From the NCBI GenBank assembly GCA_045604965.1, contig JAZUPB010000022.1, forward strand, positions 17,077 through 81,076: 64,000 bases of DNA, in the 5' to 3' direction. Positions within the stretch are counted from its first letter, which is position 1. Each line of letters begins with the position of its first letter. Source of the DNA: JAISGQ01 sp045604965 (GTDB lineage: Bacteria > Bacillota > Clostridia > Oscillospirales > Acutalibacteraceae). Positions 48,418-56,738 of the stretch are shown in pieces. The notes beneath the pieces are model-generated. The model ran no database searches. It saw only the letters and a list, made by a program, of their open reading frames with translations, and was not told the DNA's origin. The translations under genes were made by a program, and so were the position numbers.

Positions 48418-48675
48418 TTACAGATCCTGCCTGTCTGCAAAAGGTATATCATTTTCGATATTGTCTCTTGCAAGATCGGTGTCGATTTCAGGGTAAATAT
48501 CAGAGGGAATAGGCTTTTCGTGCCATACCTTCATATTCGCTCCATGTGTGCCTGCAATAATAGGTTTTGCTTTTTCCTTTCCGCTTTTTGCCTTTCCCTG
48601 AATCATCGGAACGGGGGAAACATCATTTTTGGGGGGTGTACGAATCTCAGGACGGCTCATTCCCTTTTTTGCCAT
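48418..48675 (-). CDS. Small Lys/Pro-rich protein, unknown function
   Basis: An 85-residue soluble protein (MAKKGMSRPEIRTPPKN at the start) with basic and Pro-rich first half, IIAGTHGANMKVWHEKP in the middle and an acidic end. GAGGTG lies just before the ATG. No membrane segment, no low-complexity repeat. The clear start site and terminator support a real gene; it looks like a conserved small clostridial protein but I know no function. It lies downstream of a TetR gene and may share its transcript. Confidence 0.72.
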   Translation of the reverse strand: MAKKGMSRPEIRTPPKNDVSPVPMIQGKAKSGKEKAKPIIAGTHGANMKVWHEKPIPSDIYPEIDTDLARDNIENDIPFADRQDL

Positions 48676-48715
48676 ATTATCACCTCGTATGAAGTGTTTC
48701 GCAAAAATAAAGCAT

Positions 48716-49240
48716 TTATTCCTGATAAGTTGAGGAAAGGGTTTTCATATATATTTTTGTCATCTCAGCAGGAGTTTCGGCATAATCACGTTTTATCCAT
48801 TCATCAAGCAGACCGAAAAGACCGTAGGAATAAAATCTGCTTTTATATGATTCTGACGGAGTTCCGTCGTACTGACGTTTCATAATATTATAAAAAGCTT
48901 CATAAATTACAGACTGCAGCTGTGCAGAAAAAATAAGACGCATAGTATCCCGTATATCGTAGCAGAAGTAAAAGAATGTTTCTGCGTGTTCAATACTGTA
49001 TCGTTTGATAGAAGATAAGTTGTGATCAGTAGCCCAGCGTCCCCAAAGTCTCATAAGTTTATAGGTAAGTGCTTCGTTTTTGGTTGTAAAATGCCGAAAC
49101 CAGGTTGCGCGCCCAACTCCTGCATTATCTGTAATATCCTGTACTGTGATCTTTTCAAAGGGTTTTGAACGCATGAGAACAAGCAGTGCATCTGCCATGA
49201 ACTCTTTAAGCAGCTCAGTTGTTTTTGACGTACGACTCAC
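48716..49240 (-). CDS. TetR-family transcriptional regulator
   Basis: A 174-residue TetR protein. Its helix-turn-helix is at about residues 8-56 (KPFEKITVQDITDNAGVGRA, then TWFRHFTTKNEAL), followed by a helical ligand domain. A 14-bp perfect palindrome (49265-49278) lies at its likely start of transcription. It probably represses itself and perhaps the divergent DegV-HAD pair. Ligand unknown. Confidence 0.87.
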   Translation of the reverse strand: MSRTSKTTELLKEFMADALLVLMRSKPFEKITVQDITDNAGVGRATWFRHFTTKNEALTYKLMRLWGRWATDHNLSSIKRYSIEHAETFFYFCYDIRDTMRLIFSAQLQSVIYEAFYNIMKRQYDGTPSESYKSRFYSYGLFGLLDEWIKRDYAETPAEMTKIYMKTLSSTYQE

Positions 49241-49264
49241 AGAGACACACTCCTTTCAGATATC

Positions 49265-49278
49265 TTACAATATTGTAA
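49265..49278. promoter_or_regulatory. Perfect palindrome between tetR and degV genes
   Basis: TTACAATATTGTAA is its own reverse complement. It abuts a minus-strand TATAGT -10 box (49284-49279) of the tetR gene and ends 16 bp before the -35 of the divergent gene, as a TetR operator would. Confidence 0.6.
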
Positions 49279-49294
49279 ACTATAACATTCAATC

Positions 49295-49323
49295 TTGACA
49301 AGTGGTTATTTGAAAATTATAAT
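49295..49323 (+). promoter_or_regulatory. Consensus sigma-A promoter of the DegV-HAD operon
   Basis: TTGACA (49295-49300), 17-bp spacer, TATAAT (49318-49323): a full consensus match. The leader is about 75 bases. Confidence 0.85.
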
Positions 49324-49406
49324 TTGTGATACTATAGTCTCAAAAAGAGATTTGTGTATCTATTATATCCTGAGCACAAAGAAAAGTCAAAGGAGAAATG
49401 ATTATT

Positions 49407-50273
49407 ATGAAACAGATCATTAAAATTTCCACCGATTCGACCTCAGATATTCCAAATAACATTCAGGAAGAGCTCGATATTACTGTTCTTCCTATGCCTG
49501 TAATAATCAACGGAGTGGAACGTCAGGACGGCGTTGACATTACTCCGAAGGAGATGTATCATATAATCAATACATCAACAACACTGCCGACTTCTGCAGC
49601 AATTCCGGTATATAACTATACAGAATACTTTGAAAAGATGTGGAAGGCGGGATATACAGATATAATTCACACCTGCGTTAATTCAAAGGGCTCTGCAACA
49701 TATAATAATGCGCTTATGGCCAGAGATATGTTTTATCAGGAGATCCCTCAGGCAAAGGGACGAATGAATATTCATATTCTCGATTCAACCACCTACAGTA
49801 TGGGCTATGGACTGGGAGTAGTTGAGGCAGCAAAGCTTAATGAGAATGGTGCATCTGCGGATGAGATCATTGACTATCTCAGAGATTGGATAGATAATGT
49901 AAAAGTTGTGTTTGTACCTCTTGATTTAAGATGTGTCAAAAAATCGGGAAGAGTTTCTGCAGCCGCAGCATTTCTGGGTGATGCAATAGGCTTGAAGCCG
50001 ATTATTTCTTTCGAATACGGAGAATCAACGATTAAATCAAAGGTGCGAGGGGAGAGCGCAGCAATAAATGCTATCGTTTCAGCTTGCGTGGAACGTCGTA
50101 AAGCAGGTACGCCGATTGCACTTGCGCTTGGCGAAAATACCGGTGCAAACGAAGTGTTTGTTAATGCAGTGGATGAAAAAATCACCGATGTATCATCTTT
50201 TAAATATGATATTGGATGTATTATCGCAATAAATGCAGGACCTAATGCGATGGGCATTATTTACAGGGCTTAA
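49407..50273 (+). CDS. DegV-family fatty-acid-binding protein (3)
   Basis: A 288-residue DegV/FakB-type protein starting IIKISTDSTSDIP, with the lid motif HTCVNSKGSATYNNALMA and DLRCVKKSGRVSAAAAF. The lid lacks the SSGISGTY form of the other two, reading NSKGSATY, so its ligand may differ. ATG 49407 gives the family start; an earlier ATG touches the AAAGGAG site. A HAD hydrolase follows 15 bases downstream in the same operon. Confidence 0.9.
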   Translation: MKQIIKISTDSTSDIPNNIQEELDITVLPMPVIINGVERQDGVDITPKEMYHIINTSTTLPTSAAIPVYNYTEYFEKMWKAGYTDIIHTCVNSKGSATYNNALMARDMFYQEIPQAKGRMNIHILDSTTYSMGYGLGVVEAAKLNENGASADEIIDYLRDWIDNVKVVFVPLDLRCVKKSGRVSAAAAFLGDAIGLKPIISFEYGESTIKSKVRGESAAINAIVSACVERRKAGTPIALALGENTGANEVFVNAVDEKITDVSSFKYDIGCIIAINAGPNAMGIIYRA

Positions 50274-50288
50274 AGGAGCAATATTATA

Positions 50289-51032
50289 ATGGCAATCAAA
50301 TGGATTTTCTTTGACCTTGACGGAACACTTCTGCCGATGGATCAGGATGAATTTGTAAATGCATATTTCGGAACATTGGCAGCTAAAATGGCACCTTTTG
50401 GATATGATCCCGAAGAATTGATAAAGGGCATCTGGAAAGGCACCGGAGCTATGATAAAGAATGATGGTGCAGAAACTAATGAGAATGTTTTCTGGAAGAC
50501 CTTTTCTGCAATGTTCGGATGTGATATTGAAAGCGAGATTGTATGCTTTGAAACATATTATCAGACAGATTTTGACAAAGTCAAAGATGTTTGCGGATAT
50601 AATAAAAAGGCGAAGAAAACCATAGACGATATTTCGAAAATGGGTTTTAGAATGGCACTTGCAACCAATCCAATTTTTCCATCAATAGCAACAGAGAAAC
50701 GTATTAAATGGGCAGGACTGGAACCGTCTCAGTTTGAGCATTTTACAACCTATGAAAACAGCAGTTACTGCAAGCCGAATCTTGAATATTACCGTGAGAT
50801 TATGAAAAAGCTCGGCTGTGAGCCGGAAGAATGTCTTATGGTTGGAAATGATGTAGGGGAGGATATGGTAGTCGAAAAGCTTGGAATGAAGGTTTTCCTG
50901 CTTACAGACTGCCTGATAAACAAGGTCGATGCAGACATATCCGCATATCCTAACGGCAGTTTCGATGAGCTTTTGAAATATGTAAAAGGGCTTAAGAAAA
51001 ACAGACGCAGAAAGAAACTGATGTTTAACTGA
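50289..51032 (+). CDS. HAD-family hydrolase
   Basis: A 247-residue HAD phosphatase. Motif I is FFDLDGTLLPMD, motif II LATNPIF, motif III Lys in YCKPNLEYY and motif IV GNDVGEDM; a helical cap lies between I and II. The C-terminus is basic. Substrate not evident. Second gene of an operon with DegV, behind the consensus promoter. Placement beside a fatty-acid-binding protein hints at a lipid-phosphate role, which is only inference. Confidence 0.9.
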   Translation: MAIKWIFFDLDGTLLPMDQDEFVNAYFGTLAAKMAPFGYDPEELIKGIWKGTGAMIKNDGAETNENVFWKTFSAMFGCDIESEIVCFETYYQTDFDKVKDVCGYNKKAKKTIDDISKMGFRMALATNPIFPSIATEKRIKWAGLEPSQFEHFTTYENSSYCKPNLEYYREIMKKLGCEPEECLMVGNDVGEDMVVEKLGMKVFLLTDCLINKVDADISAYPNGSFDELLKYVKGLKKNRRRKKLMFN

Positions 51033-51035
51033 TTA

Positions 51036-51069
51036 AACAACGCACACATTTTTGTGTGCGTTGTTTTTT
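51036..51069 (+). terminator. Terminator of the DegV-HAD operon
   Basis: AACAACGCACACA / TGTGTGCGTTGTT 13-bp stem, TTTT loop, T run. Confidence 0.92.
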
Positions 51070-51094
51070 GATGGTATCGGTCGAAATAAATTCA

Positions 51095-51123
51095 TTGAAA
51101 TATAGAATCAATGGTGATATAAT
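51095..51123 (+). promoter_or_regulatory. Promoter of tRNA-Arg
   Basis: TTGAAA (51095-51100), 17-bp spacer, TATAAT (51118-51123), 12 bp before the mature tRNA. Confidence 0.75.
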
Positions 51124-51135
51124 ACCAAGGTAAAT

Positions 51136-51212
51136 CCGCCCGTGGCGCAGCTGGATAACGCAGCAGATTCCGATTCTGAAGATCGGGGGTTCGAATCCCT
51201 TCGGGCGGGCCA
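51136..51212 (+). tRNA. tRNA-Arg(CCG)
   Basis: A full cloverleaf of 77 bases with encoded CCA. The acceptor stem CCGCCCG pairs with CGGGCGG and the discriminator is G. The D arm has GCG/CGC pairs and AGCTGGATAA. The anticodon loop TTCCGAT gives anticodon CCG, which reads CGG. The T arm has TTCGAAT. The anticodon stem has one G-A mismatch at its base. No integrase or att duplication is seen beside it. Confidence 0.93.
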
Positions 51213-51597
51213 GAAACGCCCATTGTAGGGCTCAGATAAGAGATAATAGAGAATGTTTATCAGGTAATAGATATTAAGATGCATTCAGTTGGTGGGTGTT
51301 TCTGTATTATTATCAATTCTCTGTTATCTTTTATTTTTTGATATTAAAATGAGATACCGAACATTGATCAGAGCTTTGTTGGTTTTGCTTTCTGATAGAT
51401 ATATTACTCAAAGTAAAGCCAAGTCCAAAAATGTTGTAAATTATCACAAACTGGTGTGCAATTTGTTGTTAAAAATCACGTAGAGATAATATTAAATTAG
51501 CATAATAGCAGAAAATCAACACAACGTATTGTATAATTCGAATAAATGAGTATAATCAAAGCATAAAAAGAAAGAAGTTAACAGGAGGATTAATCAA
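51213..51597 (+). other. Gene-poor stretch after tRNA-Arg
   Basis: 385 bases with no convincing gene. It holds an imperfect long-range inverted repeat: AGATAATAGAGAAT (51241-51254) with ATTCTCTGTTATCT (51316-51329), one mismatch. A T-rich tract follows the second arm, so it may fold as a long terminator or be a small RNA end. A 64-codon frame starting TTG near 51289 lacks a ribosome binding site. A TATAAT at 51532-51537 may serve the next small gene. Confidence 0.4.
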
Positions 51598-51816
51598 ATG
51601 AAGAAGACCATCGCAAGAAAAGTTTACAATACCGATACTGCAACTGAGATCAAGAGAAACACTGTCAGCTATTTCGGTGATCCCGCAGGTTATGAAGAAG
51701 TACTTTACAAGACCGCCAAGGGTGATTACTTTGTATACGGTGTCGGTGGTGCAGAGAGCAAGTATGCTGAGCCAAGCATCGTTGTTGTTACTGCAGACGA
51801 GGCAGAGAATTTCTAA
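51598..51816 (+). CDS. Small conserved-looking protein, unknown function
   Basis: A 72-residue soluble protein (start MKKTIARKVYNTDTATEIKR; then GDPAGYEEVLYKTAKGDYF and YGVGGAESKYAE). AGGAGG lies eight bases upstream. The composition, Gly/Tyr motifs and biased codons (AAG, ACC, GTT) fit a well-expressed small protein. I have a sense that similar small proteins are common in gut Firmicutes and their phages, but no function is known to me. It is a single gene with its own terminator. Confidence 0.82.
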   Translation: MKKTIARKVYNTDTATEIKRNTVSYFGDPAGYEEVLYKTAKGDYFVYGVGGAESKYAEPSIVVVTADEAENF

Positions 51817-51834
51817 TAAGATATAAATAGCAAG

Positions 51835-51867
51835 AAAACCCGATTGCATAATGCAATCGGGTTTTTC
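51835..51867. terminator. Bidirectional terminator
   Basis: AAAACCCGATTGCA-TAA-TGCAATCGGGTTTT 14-bp stem between convergent genes. Confidence 0.92.
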
Positions 51868-52533
51868 TCATATAAATAGCTGACCGTTGTCATCAAGCAC
51901 TTCTGTGCGTTTTATATAAACGTGAGAAAGTTCGCTTGAAAGCTCTGCCTCAAAGGCATTGAGAATTAAGCTGGGATTGATATTGTTTATACATCCTGCA
52001 GGGAGAAGCAGCATTAGCGTAACTTTATCTTCCGCAGAAACAGCATATTCGATTATCTGGGGCTTTACATCGAACACGGTGAGTTTTTTTGCCTTGGTTT
52101 TCTTTTCGACCATTATTTCATCCTTGGATAAAAATGCGTTAAGAGCCGCGGCGAGCTCAGTTGCAGTCATATTATTTTGCTCAAGGGTTATTTCCCAGCG
52201 GGCAGAAACTATTGCAGTGGGCTTTTTTACGGGTTCTGCAGCATTCCACACGGTTATTCCTTCAGGAAGTGCATTGTTAAGGCGTTCGACGGCATCAGAC
52301 AGCGGCATATCCTCAACAAAACGGATATCCATAATCTCGTAATATCCTGCGGCACCAAGAGACAGCGGTAAGGCAAATGTCATATAGGCGTGAGGATTAA
52401 AGCCTTCAGTGTACCATATGGGCAGACCGGCGCGTCTGATGCATCGGGTCATACATCTTGTAAGATCAAGATGTGACATATACCTTGACGGACCGTCTTT
52501 GCGAAAAAACATTCTAACGGGTAAGAGCATCAC
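51868..52533 (-). CDS. TIGR03936-family radical-SAM-associated protein
   Basis: A 221-residue protein of the DUF2344 type. Its opening VRMFFRKDGPSRYMSHLDLT, then YTEGFNPHAYMTFALPLSLG, is the family hallmark. It nearly always stands next to a TIGR03960 radical SAM protein, here overlapping its gene by 20 bases. Its biochemical role is not established. It closes a five-gene operon; the RNase G and L21/L27 genes that often follow in Clostridia are absent here. Confidence 0.9.
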   Translation of the reverse strand: MMLLPVRMFFRKDGPSRYMSHLDLTRCMTRCIRRAGLPIWYTEGFNPHAYMTFALPLSLGAAGYYEIMDIRFVEDMPLSDAVERLNNALPEGITVWNAAEPVKKPTAIVSARWEITLEQNNMTATELAAALNAFLSKDEIMVEKKTKAKKLTVFDVKPQIIEYAVSAEDKVTLMLLLPAGCINNINPSLILNAFEAELSSELSHVYIKRTEVLDDNGQLFI

Positions 52534-54361
52534 ATTTACCTCCGTTCAGCTTGTTTGCACCGCAGCCTGCACACTGCTGACGGCAATGGGGAGTGGTTTC
52601 GGCGCGCAGAGATTTTTCGTGTTCTCTTATAAGGAACGCCTTGCTGATTCCGAAATCGATATGATCCCAGGGAAGCACTTCATCATAGGAACGTCTGCGG
52701 TTTGCATAGAATGCAGGATCAATTCCGCAGTCGTCAAATGCCTGCAGCCACTTTTTGATATCAAAGAAATCTGTCCAGCCGTCAAATTTACAGCCGAGCT
52801 CATGAGCTCTCAGAAGTACTCTTCCCAGTCTTCTGTCGCCACGTGCAAAAACAGCTTCGAGGAAGCTGGTATCTGCATCGTGATAATTAAGGGTGATCTT
52901 CTTGGAAGTTATGCAGTTGAGCAGATGCTTCTGCTTTTCGTGTATAACGTCGATTGTATCCTGAGGCTCCCACTGGAACGGAGTGAAAGGCTTTGGAACA
53001 AAAGTAGAAGCACTGGATGTGACCTGTACACCCTTGCCTTTGGGCTTGTTGGGGTTGCGGTAGAAGGTGTCGACAGCAAGCTGTGACATTTTTACAATCC
53101 CCTCAACATCCTCAAGGGTTTCTGTGGGAAGACCGATCATAAAGTAAAGCTTGACGCTTGTCCAGCCGCCGTTGAAAGCAGTAAGACAGGTGTTTACGAG
53201 TTCTTCCTCAGTGACATTCTTATTTATAACATCACGCAGTCTCTGGGTGCCTGCTTCGGGAGCGAAGGTGAGACCGCCGCGGCGAACCTTTTTTAGCTTT
53301 TCTGTAAGTTCCTCAGAGAAGCCGTCAACACGCAGCGAAGGGAGAGAGATGCTTACTTTGTCTTTTTCAGACCAGTCGATCATCTCGTCGAGAAGCTCAG
53401 GAAGTTTGGTGTAGTCGCTGGAACTGAGAGAGGAAAGGGATATTTCATCATAGCCTGTGTTTTTGCAAAGGTCACGGCACTGCTTGTTAATGGTTTCGGG
53501 GCTTTTTTCGCGTATAGGTCTGTAAAGGAAACCTGCCTGACAGAATCTGCAGCCGCGAATACAGCCTCTGAAAATCTCTTCCACAGCACGGTCGTGAACG
53601 ATATCGATAAAGGGTACAACAAAATTATCGGGATAATACATTGAATCAAGGTCTGCAACAACACGTTTTTTTACTGTTGCTGGTGCATCACCCTGAGGTA
53701 CGACTCTTTTTACTGTGCCGTCCTCATTGTATTCAACGTCGTACATAGATGGAATATACAGACCGTCGATCTTGCTTGCCATTTCAAGAAACTGACGGCG
53801 GCTCAGGCCTTTTTCTTTACATTCTCTATACAGGTTAAACATATCGATTGAAACCTCTTCGCCATCACCGAGAGAGAAAATGTCTACAAAGTCAGCAAGA
53901 GGTTCGCCGTTGCAGGCACAGGGACCGCCGCAAACAACGATCGGGTCATTGTCTGTTCTGTTCTTTGCCAGAAGAGGGATTTGAGCGAGATCAAGCATTC
54001 CGAGTATGTTTGAATAGCTCAATTCATACTGCAGAGTAAATCCAACAAAATCAAAATCCTTTATGGCATCTCCGCTTTCAAGTCCGTAAAGAGGAATATT
54101 TCTTGCGCGCATTTCCTTTTCCATATCATCCCAGGGGGCAAAAACACGTTCGCACCAGACGTCGGGAATGCTGTTGTAAAGACCGTAAAGAATCTTTATG
54201 CCAAGGTGAGACATTCCGATTTCATATGAATCGGGAAAGCAGAATGCAAATCGTATATTGATGTCATCTAAATTTTTAACAACACTGCCGGGTTCGCCGC
54301 CCACATATCTGCCGGGCTTCTGAACTTTCAGCAGGAAATCCTGAATATCACTGCGAATCAT
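52514..54361 (-). CDS. TIGR03960-family B12-binding-like radical SAM protein
   Basis: A 615-residue radical SAM enzyme. The N-terminal 250 residues are cobalamin-binding-like (CFPDSYEIGMSHLG, VVCGGPCACNGEPL). The iron-sulfur motif GCIRGCRFCQAG gives Cys267, Cys271 and Cys274. A C-terminal region with paired cysteines (CRQQCAGCGANKL) ends the protein. The family has no assigned reaction, but tRNA or ribosomal modification has been considered from its context. It overlaps the TIGR03936 gene and follows the SpoIVFB-like gene. Confidence 0.92.
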   Translation of the reverse strand: MIRSDIQDFLLKVQKPGRYVGGEPGSVVKNLDDINIRFAFCFPDSYEIGMSHLGIKILYGLYNSIPDVWCERVFAPWDDMEKEMRARNIPLYGLESGDAIKDFDFVGFTLQYELSYSNILGMLDLAQIPLLAKNRTDNDPIVVCGGPCACNGEPLADFVDIFSLGDGEEVSIDMFNLYRECKEKGLSRRQFLEMASKIDGLYIPSMYDVEYNEDGTVKRVVPQGDAPATVKKRVVADLDSMYYPDNFVVPFIDIVHDRAVEEIFRGCIRGCRFCQAGFLYRPIREKSPETINKQCRDLCKNTGYDEISLSSLSSSDYTKLPELLDEMIDWSEKDKVSISLPSLRVDGFSEELTEKLKKVRRGGLTFAPEAGTQRLRDVINKNVTEEELVNTCLTAFNGGWTSVKLYFMIGLPTETLEDVEGIVKMSQLAVDTFYRNPNKPKGKGVQVTSSASTFVPKPFTPFQWEPQDTIDVIHEKQKHLLNCITSKKITLNYHDADTSFLEAVFARGDRRLGRVLLRAHELGCKFDGWTDFFDIKKWLQAFDDCGIDPAFYANRRRSYDEVLPWDHIDFGISKAFLIREHEKSLRAETTPHCRQQCAGCGANKLNGGKCDALTR

Positions 54362-54403
54362 CAGATTACCTCCAATCTATCTAATGATAACGCAAAATGA
54401 AAA

Positions 54404-54982
54404 TCATTTCAATGTTCTTTGACAAATTGTTGTGAAAATGAGCAAGGAAAGTACTAGCAGAGAGAAGTTATACCGCGATCGTATCAATATATATGTTCCT
54501 GCAGTAACAACAAAAATCAACACGATTAGGGTTAGAATAAGCATTATAAGTTCTGCTTTTTCCTGAGATAAGAATTTTTCAATAATAAGATGGACTATCC
54601 TGCCTCCGTCGAAAGGGTCGGCAGGCAGAAGACTCAGTATGCAAATTGCAAGGTTAGCGGCGGCAAAACGCGGACAAAAGAGAAAGGTAACAGCAAATGT
54701 TATAATATTAAAAAGTGCACCGAAAACAGCAATGATAATGTGTTTTCCGTTGTCAGCGTCCAGATATGGAATATGCATTTTTAGCCCTGCTGAAGTTGCA
54801 GACACTGCAGAAGGTGTAAGCTTAAGAAAAACAGCAGACAACAAGTGACCACATTCGTGAATAAAGGCAGCGAGGAGACCTGAAAGATAAATACCGTTTT
54901 TATCAGAAAGAGAACATATGCAAAGTACAGCGAAAAAGAAAAAGCTTAATGTTATTTTACATTTGCCGATATAAAAACTCAT
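54404..54982 (-). CDS. M50-family membrane metalloprotease (SpoIVFB-like)
   Basis: A 192-residue intramembrane zinc protease. HECGH in the second membrane region is the HExxH site and LLPADPFDGGR matches the NPxDG motif, with Asp for Asn. About five membrane segments. In Bacillus, SpoIVFB cuts pro-sigma-K during sporulation. The gene overlaps the M23-domain gene by four bases, as spoIVFA and spoIVFB do. The role in this organism is inferred from layout. Confidence 0.85.
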   Translation of the reverse strand: MSFYIGKCKITLSFFFFAVLCICSLSDKNGIYLSGLLAAFIHECGHLLSAVFLKLTPSAVSATSAGLKMHIPYLDADNGKHIIIAVFGALFNIITFAVTFLFCPRFAAANLAICILSLLPADPFDGGRIVHLIIEKFLSQEKAELIMLILTLIVLIFVVTAGTYILIRSRYNFSLLVLSLLIFTTICQRTLK

Positions 54983-55611
54983 TGAAAGAAATCTCCAAAA
55001 TAGATTTCAGGATCTATTCGCTCACCGTTATGCCTTACCTCGATGTGAAGATGAGGTCCTGTAGAGTTGCCGGTACTTCCGACTAATGCAATAGTATCAC
55101 CGCAGCAAACCGTATTTCCTTTACTGCTGATAAGCTTAGAACAATGGGCATATAATGTCTGATAACCATTTTTATGATCGATTTTGATATAGTTGCCGTA
55201 GCTTTCAGAATATGCAGAAGCAACAACCTCTCCGTCCATAACGGCATAAATGGGAGTACCTTCACTGCATGCAAGATCAAGTCCTCCGTGAAGTTTGTAT
55301 TTGCCTGAGACAGGGTTTGTACGGTATCCGTAGCGCGAAGAGATATATGCATTGTCCAGAGGGGAAGAAAAAGGTTTGAAAGCGGAGACGGATAACTTTT
55401 CTGTTATATCAGCAGATGATAATGTATTTGGTGCGTTGAGATCTGCTGCAGAAATTGATGCGTTATAAAGTGGTTCTTTTGAATTAAATGAAAATGGAAT
55501 AATAAAAAGTGATGATATAAGTAAAGCGGCAGGGTATATGCAGGCTCGCATTTTTTTCAGTACGGAACGATTCTTTTTTCTAATGGGCTGAACGTCAATA
55601 TAATATATCAT
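54979..55611 (-). CDS. M23-domain membrane protein (SpoIVFA-like)
   Basis: A 210-residue protein with one membrane segment at about 25-45 and an extracytoplasmic LytM/M23 domain. The zinc ligands HGGLDLAC and HLHIEV are both kept, so it may be an active peptidoglycan endopeptidase, or SpoIVFA-like if it regulates the M50 protease. Overlap of four bases with the M50 gene favours the latter. The N-terminal part is short for SpoIVFA. Confidence 0.82.
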   Translation of the reverse strand: MIYYIDVQPIRKKNRSVLKKMRACIYPAALLISSLFIIPFSFNSKEPLYNASISAADLNAPNTLSSADITEKLSVSAFKPFSSPLDNAYISSRYGYRTNPVSGKYKLHGGLDLACSEGTPIYAVMDGEVVASAYSESYGNYIKIDHKNGYQTLYAHCSKLISSKGNTVCCGDTIALVGSTGNSTGPHLHIEVRHNGERIDPEIYFGDFFQ

Positions 55612-55621
55612 AGTCTCCTCC

Positions 55622-56425
55622 TTATGCTGTCAGTACCTTGAGATAGCGCGAAAGTTCATTGGAGGTTATAAGTCCGTTTTCAAGATTTGCTAGCAATGGG
55701 GTGATAAGTCCCAGTTCAGATCGGTTTTCAAGCTCATAGAAAGCGCTGAGAGTCCTGAGGGCACCAAAAAGTCTTGTGGGATATGCGTATATGTCAGGTG
55801 ACTGAGGAACAGTACTTCGCACGTGCAGTGCCTGATGTTGGTTTTCTGACGGAGAAAAAAGCAGTGCATTTTTACTTGTTGAGGCATATCCTTTTATGTC
55901 ATTTGGAGCAATGACCATCTGACATTTTTCAAAAATGTCGTTCCTGTCAGAACATACGATGGCAGCTCCGTATCTTTCCATAATGTCCTGTGCGAATTCT
56001 TCGTTGTATTCAGTGCAGAGTATACGTACCTCTCTGGCTCGATCAATTATGTGTTCTGTCAGCATACTTTCTTTTTGCGGGTATATGCCGATGCACAGCG
56101 AAGATGGTTTTATATCAGCTTTGTAAAGCACATTTACGGCAAGATTTTCCATTAAAACTGCAGGCAGTTTCATAGGAGAAAAAACACGCAGGGAGGATTT
56201 GTCGGGCTTTGATAATCCACTGGGCAAAAGCCAGTCTGCAGCTTCTGTAATATCCTCAAGTGCTCTCCAGTTTATACCGCGAAAATGTTCACGGTGTTTA
56301 ACGCTCACAAGCTGTATTTCTCCTGCAAGCATAAGCTGAGCAGTGATTTTTCGCGGAGTTATTCTGCTGATTTTTTTCAGAAGAGGATTTCTGTTGTCGG
56401 GTACAATTTCAAGCATTGCAATCAT
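55622..56425 (-). CDS. Conserved-looking protein with Rossmann-like part, unknown function
   Basis: A 267-residue soluble protein. About residues 125-190 look like a nucleotide- or NAD-type fold (SLCIGIYPQKESM, then EVRILCTEYNEEFAQDI, then GAAIVCSDRND). The C-terminus is helical. ATG 56425 is chosen for GAGGTG upstream; a longer frame runs into the divergent gene's leader. It starts the five-gene operon with the M23, M50, TIGR03960 and TIGR03936 genes, so it may act in sporulation or cell envelope. Not recognised. Confidence 0.72.
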   Translation of the reverse strand: MIAMLEIVPDNRNPLLKKISRITPRKITAQLMLAGEIQLVSVKHREHFRGINWRALEDITEAADWLLPSGLSKPDKSSLRVFSPMKLPAVLMENLAVNVLYKADIKPSSLCIGIYPQKESMLTEHIIDRAREVRILCTEYNEEFAQDIMERYGAAIVCSDRNDIFEKCQMVIAPNDIKGYASTSKNALLFSPSENQHQALHVRSTVPQSPDIYAYPTRLFGALRTLSAFYELENRSELGLITPLLANLENGLITSNELSRYLKVLTA

Positions 56426-56489
56426 TTTTTTCACCTCAGGGCAAATATATGCGAAGAGTTTGGAAATAATTTCATTGAGGTGATATAAA

Positions 56490-56687
56490 ATGGAAGAGAA
56501 TAGTAAAAAGAAAGTGACGGTTGTAGTCAGAAAAAAGCCGTTGATCAAAAGTTCGACGGTTTCAAAGATGATACCTGTACTGAGAAATGAAAAATATTGC
56601 GGAGCTAACAGTGACGTTATGGGAAGTTATACAGGAACAGCAATAGGTGACGATCCTGTACCCGAACAGGACGCAGATGATTTATAA
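56490..56687 (+). CDS. Small basic-then-acidic protein, unknown function
   Basis: A 65-residue soluble protein. The first 35 residues are Lys-rich (KKKVTVVVRKKPLIKSSTVS), the last 20 acidic (GDDPVPEQDADDL). GAGGTG seven bases upstream supports the start. Divergent from the five-gene operon with a 64-bp gap, and followed by a strong terminator. No family recognised; real by start site and terminator. Confidence 0.68.
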   Translation: MEENSKKKVTVVVRKKPLIKSSTVSKMIPVLRNEKYCGANSDVMGSYTGTAIGDDPVPEQDADDL

Positions 56688-56733
56688 AAAAACAGGCCGA
56701 TATTTTGCAATGCAAAATCGGCCTGTTTTTTTA
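56685..56733. terminator. Bidirectional terminator
   Basis: AACAGGCCGA(TA)TTTTGCA / TGCAAAATCGGCCTGTT, a 17-bp stem with a two-base bulge, A and T runs on both sides. Confidence 0.9.
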
Positions 56734-56738
56734 ATTGC

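Noticed and set aside
51289..51483. 64-codon hydrophobic frame after tRNA-Arg
   Set aside because: TTG start without ribosome binding site, overlaps the inverted repeat, and composition looks random.
51136..51597. tRNA-Arg as an integration site of a mobile element
   Set aside because: No integrase and no repeat of the tRNA 3' end seen downstream in the window.
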